Shown: positions 1-8,400, numbered from the stretch's first letter. The stretch is DNA of 38,815 bases from JACZSB01 sp965372015 (GCA_965372015.1 CBDVAP010000014.1:1-38815), one strand, 5' to 3'. Made by a program: numbers and translations. Notes: generated from the letters alone by a model not told the origin.

Positions 1-1
1 C

Positions 2-283
2 CGGCGGCTGGATCAGTTTCCCCCCCGGTTCAGATTACTACCTCGCGACCAGCTGCGAATGGGGTCCATGTACGGTCGCAACTTGAATGATTGGGTTGCC
101 GCTGATCGGATTTTCACCCAGGCCTATGCGGCCAATCCTCTGGATGGCGAGATCGTGGGTTCGCTGGTGCAGATTTATCGCGCCTCCGGCCAGGGGGAAA
201 GGGCCATCCCGATCCTGACCGCTTGGCTGGACGCAAATCCCGACGACCAGAATGCCAGACAGCTTCTGGAGAGCCTGGAATAA
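2..283 (+). CDS. C-terminal end of a TPR-like protein (partial, 5' truncated)
   Basis: The reading frame is open from the window edge to the TAA at 281-283, so only the last 93 or so residues are present. The visible part holds alternating amphipathic helices of tetratricopeptide type, such as AADRIFTQAYAANP followed by ERAIPILTAWLDANPDDQNA. That is a TPR pair close to the C-terminus. The family of the full protein cannot be told; a membrane protein with a TPR tail is possible. The neighbouring reading frame at 3-80 also reads as plausible protein (WISFPPGSDYYLATSCEWG), so a frameshift near position 55-60 cannot be excluded. The glycosyltransferase follows at once on the same strand, and if that gene starts at its first ATG (252) the two overlap by 32 bases. 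Confidence 0.6.
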   Translation, partial: RRLDQFPPRFRLLPRDQLRMGSMYGRNLNDWVAADRIFTQAYAANPLDGEIVGSLVQIYRASGQGERAIPILTAWLDANPDDQNARQLLESLE

Positions 284-329
284 CGCCTTAGCCCGGGTTT
301 CCAGCCACCGGCCACCACCGCATCAACAA

Positions 330-1382
330 ATGACCACTTCCGCTCCACCGGTCGTCAGCGTGATCGTCCTGAACTATAACGGGATGCAGTTCCTGCGCAC
401 CTGCTTCGATTCGCTGGCGGGTAGCTCCTATCCCCGGCTGGAGCTGCTGATGGTGGACAACGGCTCCAGTGATGACAGCATTCGGTTTGTACGGGAGAAT
501 TACCCCTTAGTGCAGGTGCTGGAGAGTGGCGGCAACATCGGCTATAGCGCCGGTAACAATCTGGGCATTGCGGCGGCCAAGGGGAAATACGTGGTGCTGC
601 TGAATAACGACGTAGAAGTGACGCCCGGCTGGGTGGAACCGCTGGTGGAGGAGTTTGAAAGCGACCCGTCCATCGCCGCCTGCCAGCCCAAAATCCTGCA
701 CCTGGTGGACCGCCACAGGTTCGAGTACGCCGGCGCCGCCGGGGGCTGGATGGACCTGTTTGGCTACCCTTTCCTCCGGGGCCGGGTGTTTAATACCATC
801 GAGGAAGACCGGGGGCAATACGATGACAGCGTGGACCTGTTCTGGACCTCCGGTGCGGCCATGGCGATCCGCAAGGAGGCCCTGGAGCACACCGGATACC
901 TGGACGTCGACTTCGTGCATCACATGGAGGAGATCGACCTGTGTTGGCGAATGCACCTGAGGGGCTACCGCCTACGGGTGCGGCCCGATGCGGTGATCTA
1001 TCACTACGCCGGCGGCACCATCAAACCGGACAGCTATGCCAAAATTTATTGGAACCATCGTAACAGCTTGTTGATGCTGCTGAAAAATTTGAGCCTGGCG
1101 CGGCTTACCTGGGTGCTGCCGGTGCGGTTGGCCCTGGACGCTGTTTTGTTGCTAAAAGCGCTGGTTACCCTGGATCTGAAACGCCTGGTGGCGGTGTTGG
1201 CCGGATACTTCTGGCTGGCGGTCCATCCCCGCCTGATCTGGCGCAAACGGCGGGTGGTTCAGGCCGGGCGGCAAGTCAGCGACCGGGAACTAGACCCCTA
1301 TTTCTACCACGGCAGCCTGGTGCTGGCCTATTACCTGTTGGGCCGCAAAACTTTCAGGGAAATCCAGGGGCAACCGGATTAA
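330..1382 (+). CDS. Family 2 glycosyltransferase
   Basis: Predicted to transfer a sugar from a nucleotide-sugar donor to a growing surface glycan at the cytoplasmic face of the membrane. The GT-A fold markers are in order: VVSVIVLNYNG at the N-terminus, DNGSSDDS, then NNDVEV at the DXD position. These are followed by the acceptor-site stretch TSGAAMAIR and EEIDLCWR. This is the rhamnosyltransferase-like (WcaE/RfbN-like) branch as I recognise it. A hydrophobic C-terminal stretch (about residues 255-300) suggests membrane association. I chose the ATG at 330, which sits just ahead of the conserved first strand. An in-frame ATG at 252 would add 26 residues that look unlike the family and overlap the upstream gene. 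Three nucleotide-sugar enzymes follow on the same strand. The acceptor and sugar are unknown. Confidence 0.88.
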   Translation: MTTSAPPVVSVIVLNYNGMQFLRTCFDSLAGSSYPRLELLMVDNGSSDDSIRFVRENYPLVQVLESGGNIGYSAGNNLGIAAAKGKYVVLLNNDVEVTPGWVEPLVEEFESDPSIAACQPKILHLVDRHRFEYAGAAGGWMDLFGYPFLRGRVFNTIEEDRGQYDDSVDLFWTSGAAMAIRKEALEHTGYLDVDFVHHMEEIDLCWRMHLRGYRLRVRPDAVIYHYAGGTIKPDSYAKIYWNHRNSLLMLLKNLSLARLTWVLPVRLALDAVLLLKALVTLDLKRLVAVLAGYFWLAVHPRLIWRKRRVVQAGRQVSDRELDPYFYHGSLVLAYYLLGRKTFREIQGQPD

Positions 1383-1413
1383 ATTTCCGGGGCCAATTCC
1401 GACCCTTACGCCG

Positions 1414-2154
1414 ATGAACTCAGCTAATTATCCCCAACAGCCAAACATTTTGCTAACCGGAGGCAGTGGGCTGCTGGGTACCAATCTGCTCCGGCTGGCT
1501 CCCTGGATAGCGGCGCCCTCCCACCAGGAATTCGACGTGACCAAACCCGAGACCATGGAAGCCTGGTTCCAGGCGCACCCGGCCGTGACGGTGATCCATG
1601 CCGCCTCCCTGACCTCTCCGCCCGTGGTCGATGAGTATCCCCTGGAAGCCCTGGCGGCCAACATTATCGGTACCGGCCACCTGATTCGCCTGTGCCATGG
1701 TATGGAAGCTCGAATGGTTTATATTTCCACCGATTACGTATTCAGAGGTGACCGCGGACAGTATCGGGAAGATGACGAGCTGCTGCCCCAGAACCTGTAT
1801 GCCTGGTCGAAGTTGGGGGGCGAATGTGCCGTGCGGCTCTATGAAAATTCACTGATCATCCGCACCTCCTTCTGCGAACCGGTTTTCCCCCACCCCAAAG
1901 CGTTCATCGATCAATATACCTCCCGCGATTCGATCACGGTCATTGCCCCTATGATCCTGGCCCTGGCCCTGGACCGGGACCTCACCGGTATCGTGCATGT
2001 GGGCACCGAGCGCAAGACCGTCAAGGAGCTGGCGCTGAAACTGGGGAAGAGCGCAGTGGGTGATATCAAACGGGACGAAGTTGACTTCCAAGTGCCCCGG
2101 GATACATCGCTGGATATTACCAGACTTAAATCCATACAGGAATCGAGAAAATAA
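1414..2154 (+). CDS. RmlD-like NAD(P)-dependent sugar nucleotide reductase (SDR)
   Basis: Extended-SDR oxidoreductase of the RmlD substrate-binding type (dTDP-4-dehydrorhamnose reductase family), 246 aa. The Rossmann motif GGSGLLG lies near the N-terminus. STDYVFRGDRGQYREDD and the catalytic YAWSK (YxxxK) with following LGGE are the usual RmlD landmarks. At 246 aa it is shorter than typical RmlD (about 290-300 aa), mostly at the C-terminal end. The stop overlaps the start of the next gene by one base (TAATG at 2152-2156), implying co-translation. In the family the enzyme reduces a 4-keto sugar nucleotide, but with no rmlA or rmlB beside it the actual substrate is open. Confidence 0.85.
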   Translation: MNSANYPQQPNILLTGGSGLLGTNLLRLAPWIAAPSHQEFDVTKPETMEAWFQAHPAVTVIHAASLTSPPVVDEYPLEALAANIIGTGHLIRLCHGMEARMVYISTDYVFRGDRGQYREDDELLPQNLYAWSKLGGECAVRLYENSLIIRTSFCEPVFPHPKAFIDQYTSRDSITVIAPMILALALDRDLTGIVHVGTERKTVKELALKLGKSAVGDIKRDEVDFQVPRDTSLDITRLKSIQESRK

Positions 2155-3128
2155 TGAAAATTTTTGTTGTCGGCGGGGCCGGATATATCGGCTCGCGTCT
2201 GGTACCCAATCTAATCGACCACGGCTACAAGGTCACGGTGGCCGACCTGCTGTGGTTTGGCAATCACTTGCCGCCGGATACAGAGCTGCTAAAGAAGGAT
2301 GTATTCGATCTGACCGTGGCGGAGCTGACCGGTTATGACCGGGTGATTTTCTTAGCCGGGCTCTCCAACGATCCCATGGCCGAGTTCTCCCCGGCCATGA
2401 ACTTCATCTCCAACGCCGCGGCCCCCTCCTATCTGGCGTTCATTGCCAAACAGGCCGGTGTGCGACGGTTTATCTATGCCGACTCCTGCTCGATCTACGG
2501 CTATACCGTCAATGAGCTCTATGATGAGGAATCTCCCACCACCTGCGCGTATCCTTATGGCATCTCCAAGCTCCAGGGGGAATTCGGTGTGCTGCAGCTG
2601 GTGGACGACAGTTTCTCGGTTATCTGCCTGCGCCAGGGGACCTTGTCGGGCTACAGCCCCCGGATGCGGTTCGACCTGATCGTCAATACCATGTACAAGA
2701 CTGCCATGCAGGAAAAGAAAATCACCATCAACAACCCGGCTATCTGGCGGCCAATACTGGGTATGCGGGACGCCGTCGATGCCTACCTGCGGGCCATCCA
2801 GGCCGACGATTCCATTGCCGGGGTGTTCAATTTGGCCTCGAGCAACTTTACTGTGGGGCAAGTGGGCGACCTGGTGTGGGCTCATGTGGCGCAAGAGCAC
2901 GGTATAAAGGTGCAGCTGGACATCCGCAACATTCAGGATTACCGTAACTATAAGGTCTCCCACCAAAAGGCCAAGGATGTCCTGGGGGTCACCTTCAACG
3001 ACTCGATTGATTCCATCCTGGAGAGCCTGGACGCCCATTTTGGTCCCGATTTCGATTACGACCAGGATGAATTCTATAATATCCGGGTCTTCCATAAAAT
3101 ATTTCCCAAAATCGGCAACGGTCGGTAG
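2154..3128 (+). CDS. NAD-dependent epimerase/dehydratase family protein
   Basis: Extended-SDR nucleotide-sugar enzyme, 324 aa. GGAGYIG near residue 7 binds NAD. The catalytic Tyr-Lys pair is in YPYGISK, with a Ser-rich SCSIYG upstream that matches the usual S/T-x-x-x-YG arrangement. The fold resembles UDP-glucose 4-epimerase and related 4,6-dehydratases, but signatures are not specific enough to name a reaction. It is translationally coupled to the RmlD-like gene through a one-base overlap and is followed after 17 bases by an RmlC-like epimerase. Together the three would be expected to make one modified (probably deoxy) sugar for the adjacent glycosyltransferase; that link is inference from gene order. 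Confidence 0.87.
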   Translation: MKIFVVGGAGYIGSRLVPNLIDHGYKVTVADLLWFGNHLPPDTELLKKDVFDLTVAELTGYDRVIFLAGLSNDPMAEFSPAMNFISNAAAPSYLAFIAKQAGVRRFIYADSCSIYGYTVNELYDEESPTTCAYPYGISKLQGEFGVLQLVDDSFSVICLRQGTLSGYSPRMRFDLIVNTMYKTAMQEKKITINNPAIWRPILGMRDAVDAYLRAIQADDSIAGVFNLASSNFTVGQVGDLVWAHVAQEHGIKVQLDIRNIQDYRNYKVSHQKAKDVLGVTFNDSIDSILESLDAHFGPDFDYDQDEFYNIRVFHKIFPKIGNGR

Positions 3129-3145
3129 GAAAGTCAGCGGCGGCG

Positions 3146-3709
3146 ATGCAGATCAAATCCACACCCCTTCGTGACGTTCAGGTAATCACGCCTAAGATAT
3201 TCGAGGACCAGCGCGGCTTTTTCATCGAGAGTTGGCGCCAGGACACTTTTCGGGAGGAGTTGGACCTGGACCTGGATTTTGTCCAGGATAATCATTCGCG
3301 TTCAGGGCAGAACGTGGTGCGCGGCCTGCACTTTCAATGGGAACCGGCCATGGGCAAACTGATGCGTGTGACCCGCGGCCGGGCCTTTCTGGTGGCGGTG
3401 GATATCCGCCCAGCTTCCCCCTCCCTAGGCCGATGGTTTGGCCTGGAGGTCAGCGAGGAAAATAAACTGTTGGTCTGGGCGCCGGCCGGTTTCGCCCGGG
3501 GATTTTGCGCCCTATCAACAATCACCGATATCCAGTACAAGGGCACCGGCGTCTACAATCCCCAGGGCGAGTCAGGTATCCTGTGGAACGATCCGGCTAT
3601 CGGTATTAAGTGGCCGGTGACCGACCCCATCCTCTCAGATAAGGATCGACAGGCCCAAACCCTGGCCCAATGGCTGGAGCGTCCCGAAGCCTCGAATTTC
3701 CCTTATTGA
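3146..3709 (+). CDS. dTDP-4-dehydrorhamnose 3,5-epimerase family protein (RmlC-like)
   Basis: Cupin-fold sugar epimerase, 187 aa, about the usual RmlC length. QDNHSRS, the catalytic-histidine motif VVRGLHFQ, VAVDIRPASPSLGRW and the C-terminal GILWNDPAIGIKWP...LSDKDR follow the RmlC order. The PEGFAHGF motif of classical RmlC reads PAGFARGF, so the second histidine is arginine. I recall this variant from many bacterial family members, so it may mark a subfamily rather than a dead enzyme. It ends the four-gene sugar module; the next gene (glutamate dehydrogenase) lies 183 bases away and is unrelated. Exact substrate is uncertain because rmlA and rmlB are not in the window. Confidence 0.88.
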   Translation: MQIKSTPLRDVQVITPKIFEDQRGFFIESWRQDTFREELDLDLDFVQDNHSRSGQNVVRGLHFQWEPAMGKLMRVTRGRAFLVAVDIRPASPSLGRWFGLEVSEENKLLVWAPAGFARGFCALSTITDIQYKGTGVYNPQGESGILWNDPAIGIKWPVTDPILSDKDRQAQTLAQWLERPEASNFPY

Positions 3710-3892
3710 CCCCCCCTGGTTGGACTGTAAGTAGCTGGGAAATTTTTTCTCCAGCGGCCAACATCTGTTTGACCCCATTTTTCACGAGGCTAACTTTCAG
3801 GGTCGTAAAACCAAGCATGTAAGGGTTATACGCGATCCAATTACCCTCACCGACTAACCAACTATACCCTATTTTAATACGAGAGACTTAAG

Positions 3893-5143
3893 ATGACTCC
3901 TATCAATCCATTCACTATTGCCCAGCAACAGTTCGATGATGCCGCCGAGCTGCTGGGATTGGAACCGGCTATGCGCCAGTTGCTCCGTTGGCCGCAGCGC
4001 GAGTTCAAGTTCACCCTGCCGGTCAAAATGGATGACGGCCAGGTGCGGGTGTTTCATGCTTACCGCGTGCAATACAATTCCTCCCGGGGGCCCACCAAGG
4101 GTGGTCTGCGTTGGCATCCTGATGAGACCCTGGATACGGTTCGGGCGCTGGCCGCCTGGATGACCTGGAAGACCGCCGTGGTAAATATCCCTCTGGGCGG
4201 CGCTAAGGGCGGCGTTACCTGCAATCCCAAGGAGCTTTCGGACACTGAAAAAGAACGCTTGGCCCGAGCCTATATAGGCGCAACAGCCCACATTCTGGGA
4301 GTCACCAATGATGTCCCTGCTCCCGATGTGTACACCACGCCACAGATCATGGCCTGGATGATGGACGAGTATGAGAAGATCGTGCGGGAGAGCCATCCCG
4401 GCGTGATCACCGGTAAGCCGATCCCTTTGGGCGGTTCTCAGGGCCGTGGTGACGCCACCGCCCGCGGCGGAATATATACCGTCCGGGAAGCTTCCAAGCT
4501 ACTGGGGATCAAGGTCCAGGGCGGCGCCATGGCAGTGAACGGTTTCGGCAACGCCGGGCAGTTCGGCGCTCTATTGGGCGAGGAGCTGCTGGGACTGAAA
4601 TTGGTGGCCGCGTCCGATTCCAACGGCGGGGTTTACAACCCAAAGGGCTTTTCCGCCCGGGAAGCAGTGGACTACAAGCTGAAAAACGGCACTCTCCAGG
4701 GCTTTCCCGATTCCGAGGCACTTTCCAACGAGGAGCTGCTGGAGCTGGACGTCACGGTGCTGTTCCCCAGTGCCTTAGAGGGGGTGATCACGGCGGAGAA
4801 CGCCGACAACATCAAGGCTAAGATCGTATGTGAGCTGGCCAACGGGCCCACTACACCGGAAGCGGACTTGATCATGTGGAAGAATGGAGTATTTGTGCTG
4901 CCTGATTTCCTGGCCAACGCCGGCGGGGTGACCGTATCGTATTTCGAGCAGGTACAGAACAGCTACAACTTCTACTGGGAGCTGAGCGATGTACACCGTC
5001 GCCTGGACGCCGCCATGACCAGGGCGTTTCACACTGTCTATGAGCAGTACACCAGCCGCAAGGATATCCACATGCGGCAGGCGGCCTATATGATCTCTAT
5101 CCTGCGGGTGGCCGAGGCCTGCCGTCTGCGCGGCTGGGTCTAG
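3893..5143 (+). CDS. Glu/Leu/Phe/Val dehydrogenase (glutamate dehydrogenase)
   Basis: Catalyses reversible oxidative deamination of glutamate to 2-oxoglutarate with NAD(P). The 416 aa length is normal for the hexameric type. The N-terminal dimerisation domain contains KGGLRWHP (about 69-76), TWKTAVVNIPLGGAKGGV with the active-site lysines K93 and K105, and VPAPDVYT carrying the catalytic Asp. The Rossmann motif is GFGNAG, and the second substrate-binding stretch is NAGGVTVSYFEQVQN. The ATG at 3893 follows a purine-rich GAGAG about 11 bases upstream. The 183-base leader ahead of it (3710-3892) is the longest gap in this region and presumably holds its promoter, but no convincing -35/-10 pair stands out. 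A short hairpin (TTCCCG-CTAC-CGGGAA at 5147-5162) follows the stop without a T-tract. Confidence 0.95.
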   Translation: MTPINPFTIAQQQFDDAAELLGLEPAMRQLLRWPQREFKFTLPVKMDDGQVRVFHAYRVQYNSSRGPTKGGLRWHPDETLDTVRALAAWMTWKTAVVNIPLGGAKGGVTCNPKELSDTEKERLARAYIGATAHILGVTNDVPAPDVYTTPQIMAWMMDEYEKIVRESHPGVITGKPIPLGGSQGRGDATARGGIYTVREASKLLGIKVQGGAMAVNGFGNAGQFGALLGEELLGLKLVAASDSNGGVYNPKGFSAREAVDYKLKNGTLQGFPDSEALSNEELLELDVTVLFPSALEGVITAENADNIKAKIVCELANGPTTPEADLIMWKNGVFVLPDFLANAGGVTVSYFEQVQNSYNFYWELSDVHRRLDAAMTRAFHTVYEQYTSRKDIHMRQAAYMISILRVAEACRLRGWV

Positions 5144-5266
5144 AGTTTCCCGCTACCGGGAAGGGTCAAGTTATGATGGGAACCTCGGAATAAGGCCGTG
5201 ACCCTATCCTGTGGCTGGTTCTGTATTTAACTTAAGCCCGAAGCGGTACCATTGAGGGCTCCGCCA

Positions 5267-7585
5267 GTGACCACCGAGACCAAACCGGCTAATAGCAAGT
5301 CCCAGGCCCGCTACAAGGAGATCAAGGCCAAGATCAAGGCCTATCCCCACCTGGAGGAGAAGATCTACCTCCACCTGCTGCTCACCCTGCACGAAAAACA
5401 GCATGTCTCTATTGACGACATCTACGCCCAGGCCCGGGAAGAGGCGTCCACCTTCCGCTACGACCAGGACCCGGGCAGTCCCAACGTGGGCCCGGAGCAC
5501 TGGTCCTCCAACGAGCGCCGTTTGATCCGCCGGTTGACCCTGAAACGGGCCTGCGACTATCTCAGCGACAATGAGATCGACGAGCTGATCTTCTCGGTGG
5601 TGAAGCGGGATTACATTTACGCCCTGGAGAACATCGCCAACCTCACCGATGTGTCTTTCGGTGTCCTGGCCGACAAGGTGCGGGAGTTCAGTAATATCCC
5701 TTTCATCAAGCCGTTGCCCAAGGAAGAGGTCATGGGGCTGCGGGTATCTCTGCTGCGCCATTTCATCAGCGATCAGCTGGAGTACATCCGCATCGCCAAG
5801 CACTACCTCACAGTGCGAGATATGGCTCCCTTGGTGGATCATACTCTGGGCTCAGCCGCCGGCCACGGCCGGGTCGGGGGGAAAGCAGCCGGGATGCTGC
5901 TGGGGCATAAGATCCTGCAGACCAAACTGAGCGCAAAGTACCGGGACAGCATCAAGATTCCCGAATCCTATTACCTGCGAACCGATGTCTTTGAGGATTT
6001 CCTTTCAATCAACGGCTTGACCAAATACCAGAACCAGAAGTATAAAACGCCCGATGAAATCCGCAACGAGTATCCCGCCATCCAGGAGGTGTTCCGCAAC
6101 GGGCAATTCCCCGATTACGTGGTAAAACAGTGTCGGGCCATGTTAAAGAGCGTGGGCAAGCACCCGCTGGTGGTGCGCTCCAGCAGCCTGTTGGAAGACA
6201 ATTTCAAGGCCGCTTTCTCGGGCAAGTATCGGAGTGTGTTTCTGGGGAACCAGGGAAACCTGGATCGGCGGCTGTCCCACCTGCTGACGGCCATCGGTGA
6301 GGTGTTCGCCAGCGGCCTGGCCCCGGACCCGTTGCTCTACCGTATCGAGCGCGACCTGCTGGACTACGATGAAAAGGTGGGAATTCTGATCCAGAAAGTA
6401 GTGGGTTTCAAATATCGGCATTACTTCCTGCCCAGTTTCGCCGGGGTGGCCCTGTCACGGAACGACTATACTTGGAACCCGCGTCTCAAGGCCGAGGATG
6501 GCCTGGTGCGGCTGGTAACGGGATTGGGAACCCGGGCCGTGGACCGGGTGGGAGATGACTATCCCCGGCTGGTGGGCCTGTCCGCGCCCACCTTGCGTCC
6601 CGAGGCCACGGCGGAGGCGCAGAAAAAATACTCCCAGACCATGGTGGATGTGATCGATCTGCAGGCCAACAGCTTCGAGGTAATTCCCATCGACGAGCTG
6701 CTGGGGGACGAACCGCTGCCCGGTTTTGAGAATATCTTTTCCCTGGATGAGGGCGATTACCTGCAAACCGCTTTTAACCGCGTCTCACCAAACCGGTACC
6801 ACGACGGCGTGGTGACCTTCGACAAGCTGCTAAAGGACAGCCCCTTCCCGGCCATGTTAAGGGAGATATTGAAGACCATCGAAGAGGCCTACCAATGCCC
6901 CGTCGATATCGAATTCTCACACGACAATGAACATTTCTACCTGTTGCAGACCAGGCCCATGGCTCAGTGGGCGGTTGAGGAACGGGTGGATATTCCCTCC
7001 GACATCGCCCCGCAGGACCAGCTCTTTCACACTCAGCAGTACGTGCACAGCGGCCGGGTGGACCACATCGATTATGTCATATTCTGTGATCCCCGGGCAT
7101 ACCGCCGGATGCCCGACGACCACGCTCGGTATCAGCTAGCCCGCATCATAGGAAAGCTCAACCAGCAGCTGGCCGATAAGCGCTTTATCCTGATGGGGCC
7201 GGGACGCTGGGGCAGCAACAATATCAACTTGGGAATCCCGGTCCAGTACAGCGAGATCAGCAACACCAAGGCGTTGCTCGAAATAGCCTACCGCGAGGGC
7301 AATTACACACCGGAAGTCTCCTTCGGCACCCATTTTTTCCTGGACCTGGTGGAAGCGGGTATTCACTATCTGCCGCTGTTTCCCGATGAGAGCGGCACCT
7401 TTTTCAACCAAGAGCTGTTCGACGCGGCACCCAACACGCTGGGGACCGTTCTGCCCGCCGCCGCCGACTATGCACCCTATGTGAGTGTACTCGAAGTGGC
7501 TATGTTAAAGGAGGGCCGGCCCCTGCACCTGCGAATGAGTGGGGATAAAAAGCTGGCGGTGGCCTACTTTGGCGCAGCCTCCTGA
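5267..7585 (+). CDS. PEP/pyruvate-binding domain protein (PPDK N-terminal-domain family)
   Basis: About 772 aa. The central part has the nucleotide-binding domain of pyruvate phosphate dikinase and PEP synthase: GGKAAGMLLGHKIL, LVVRSSSLLEDNF with AAFSGKYRSVF, and PVDIEFSHDNEHFYLLQTRP closing the domain. After it comes a roughly 190-residue region with ILMGPGRWGS and SFGTHFFLDLVEA. I see no phosphohistidine swivelling domain (TxGGxxxHxAI) and no PEP/pyruvate TIM barrel, so it is not a complete PEP synthase. The N-terminal 200 residues are alpha-helical and unassigned. I chose GTG at 5267 because GAGGG at 5254-5258 lies 8 bases upstream. The alternative TTG at 5252 would put that site inside the gene. 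It lies downstream of glutamate dehydrogenase; a role in phosphoryl transfer is family-based inference. Confidence 0.8.
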   Translation: MTTETKPANSKSQARYKEIKAKIKAYPHLEEKIYLHLLLTLHEKQHVSIDDIYAQAREEASTFRYDQDPGSPNVGPEHWSSNERRLIRRLTLKRACDYLSDNEIDELIFSVVKRDYIYALENIANLTDVSFGVLADKVREFSNIPFIKPLPKEEVMGLRVSLLRHFISDQLEYIRIAKHYLTVRDMAPLVDHTLGSAAGHGRVGGKAAGMLLGHKILQTKLSAKYRDSIKIPESYYLRTDVFEDFLSINGLTKYQNQKYKTPDEIRNEYPAIQEVFRNGQFPDYVVKQCRAMLKSVGKHPLVVRSSSLLEDNFKAAFSGKYRSVFLGNQGNLDRRLSHLLTAIGEVFASGLAPDPLLYRIERDLLDYDEKVGILIQKVVGFKYRHYFLPSFAGVALSRNDYTWNPRLKAEDGLVRLVTGLGTRAVDRVGDDYPRLVGLSAPTLRPEATAEAQKKYSQTMVDVIDLQANSFEVIPIDELLGDEPLPGFENIFSLDEGDYLQTAFNRVSPNRYHDGVVTFDKLLKDSPFPAMLREILKTIEEAYQCPVDIEFSHDNEHFYLLQTRPMAQWAVEERVDIPSDIAPQDQLFHTQQYVHSGRVDHIDYVIFCDPRAYRRMPDDHARYQLARIIGKLNQQLADKRFILMGPGRWGSNNINLGIPVQYSEISNTKALLEIAYREGNYTPEVSFGTHFFLDLVEAGIHYLPLFPDESGTFFNQELFDAAPNTLGTVLPAAADYAPYVSVLEVAMLKEGRPLHLRMSGDKKLAVAYFGAAS

Positions 7586-7611
7586 CCAGGCGCCGGGCCG
7601 GTAGGTGAGCG

Positions 7612-8208
7612 TCAATCCAGCGCTGGCAGACCGGAAGCCTTCCGATCCTCCACCTGCACCCGGGTCAGATTGGCCTCCATTACCTTGATAAAAAGCGGCA
7701 TGGCCTGGTCGGCGGAGGTAATGCCCCGGCGGTAGAACCGCATCACGCGCAGATAAGGGACATCGTCGATATTGATAACGGTGGTGGTCAGGGCCAGGCC
7801 CCGGCCCGTATCCCGGTAGCTCAGCGCCGGCAGGTTTTCATCGTACAATATAAATAGATCCTTGGTCAAGGGATCGAAATGTGAGGCCCGGCCGGCGGTG
7901 TTGGCGGGGATTATGAACTGGTGTTCGGTGACCACGATACCGGGGGGCATCTCCTCATCGAAGATCTCCACAGTGACTTCCATGGTATCGGACTGGAATA
8001 CGATCGCTATCGGCCCCGAGAAAAATTGTATCCGTTCCAGGTCTCCCGGGGACAGGCCCTGCACGTCGGTCACCCCGATGCTGACCAGCTCCTGGGCGCA
8101 ACCGGCCAACAGGAAGACCGCCAGCAGGCACGCCAGAGTCGTGTTTCGTGCCTGTATCCGGTGATGATGTCCGCCGGTGTGTTGCTGGATTCGAGTAATA
8201 TTGTGCAC
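7612..8208 (-). CDS. Predicted lipoprotein, function unknown
   Basis: 198 aa with a clear lipoprotein signal: a basic and His-rich N-terminus, a hydrophobic run ACLLAVFLLAG, then the lipobox LAGC with Cys37. The mature part is beta-rich with no domain I recognise; phrases such as GPIAIVFQSDTMEVTVEIFDEE suggest a small beta-sandwich. The start is GTG at 8206-8208, chosen because AAGGA sits 7 bases upstream, an excellent ribosome binding site. The gene is convergent with the PEP/pyruvate-binding protein and divergent from the TetR regulator. The shared 192-base gap contains the TetR-type palindromes, so it may be part of the same regulon. Function is not known. Confidence 0.8.
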   Translation of the reverse strand: MHNITRIQQHTGGHHHRIQARNTTLACLLAVFLLAGCAQELVSIGVTDVQGLSPGDLERIQFFSGPIAIVFQSDTMEVTVEIFDEEMPPGIVVTEHQFIIPANTAGRASHFDPLTKDLFILYDENLPALSYRDTGRGLALTTTVINIDDVPYLRVMRFYRRGITSADQAMPLFIKVMEANLTRVQVEDRKASGLPALD

Positions 8209-8326
8209 GGGCGGTTCCTTTCCATTTACAGTGGGGGGGGGCTTGACGCTGCTAAAGAGTACGGCCCTGGAAAGGGAAAGTCAAGCGGCCTGTGGCACAC
8301 CTGAGACCGGTAACGGAGCAGTAGCA

Positions 8327-8348
8327 TTATTGACCAGCCGTACAATAA
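8327..8348. promoter_or_regulatory. Candidate TetR-family operator, copy 1
   Basis: Inverted repeat TTATTGAC-N6-TACAATAA. The second half matches the reverse complement of the first at 6 of 8 positions. It lies in the divergent gap between the lipoprotein gene and the TetR gene. A second copy starts 31 bases downstream, and the two 24-base units agree at 18 of 24 positions. Binding by the adjacent regulator is inferred from position and symmetry. Confidence 0.5.
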
Positions 8349-8357
8349 ATCGTTGTT

Positions 8358-8379
8358 TTATTGACTGGGCGGTCAGTAA
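8358..8379. promoter_or_regulatory. Candidate TetR-family operator, copy 2
   Basis: Inverted repeat TTATTGAC-N6-GTCAGTAA, with half-sites complementary at 7 of 8 positions. Its centre is 31 bp (about three helical turns) from copy 1, so two dimers would sit on the same DNA face. It is 22 bases ahead of the TetR ATG, in the place expected for autoregulation. Confidence 0.55.
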
Positions 8380-8380
8380 A

Positions 8381-8393
8381 TTACTGCCAGTAA
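8381..8393. promoter_or_regulatory. Perfect 13-bp palindrome next to the TetR start
   Basis: TTACTG-C-CAGTAA is a perfect inverted repeat abutting operator copy 2 and ending 7 bases before the TetR ATG. It may be an extra or extended operator element, or a small hairpin covering the ribosome binding region. No ribosome binding site is recognisable ahead of the ATG. Confidence 0.35.
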
Positions 8394-8400
8394 CAATGCT

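Noticed and set aside
252..329. Longer N-terminus for the glycosyltransferase from ATG 252
   Set aside because: The added residues do not resemble the family and overlap the upstream gene. The ATG at 330 fits the conserved start of the GT2 fold better, although no clear ribosome binding site decides it.
2352..3095. Minus-strand open frame of 247 codons opposite the epimerase gene
   Set aside because: Antisense shadow of an intact NAD-dependent epimerase with conserved motifs on the plus strand.
5147..5162. Hairpin after the glutamate dehydrogenase stop as terminator
   Set aside because: Only six base pairs with no T-tract, so termination is not supported.
8233..8241. Run of nine G in the lipoprotein upstream region
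   Set aside because: It could be a phase-variable tract or a sequencing artefact, but it lies 25 bases or more from the lipoprotein start with no promoter spacing to support phase variation.
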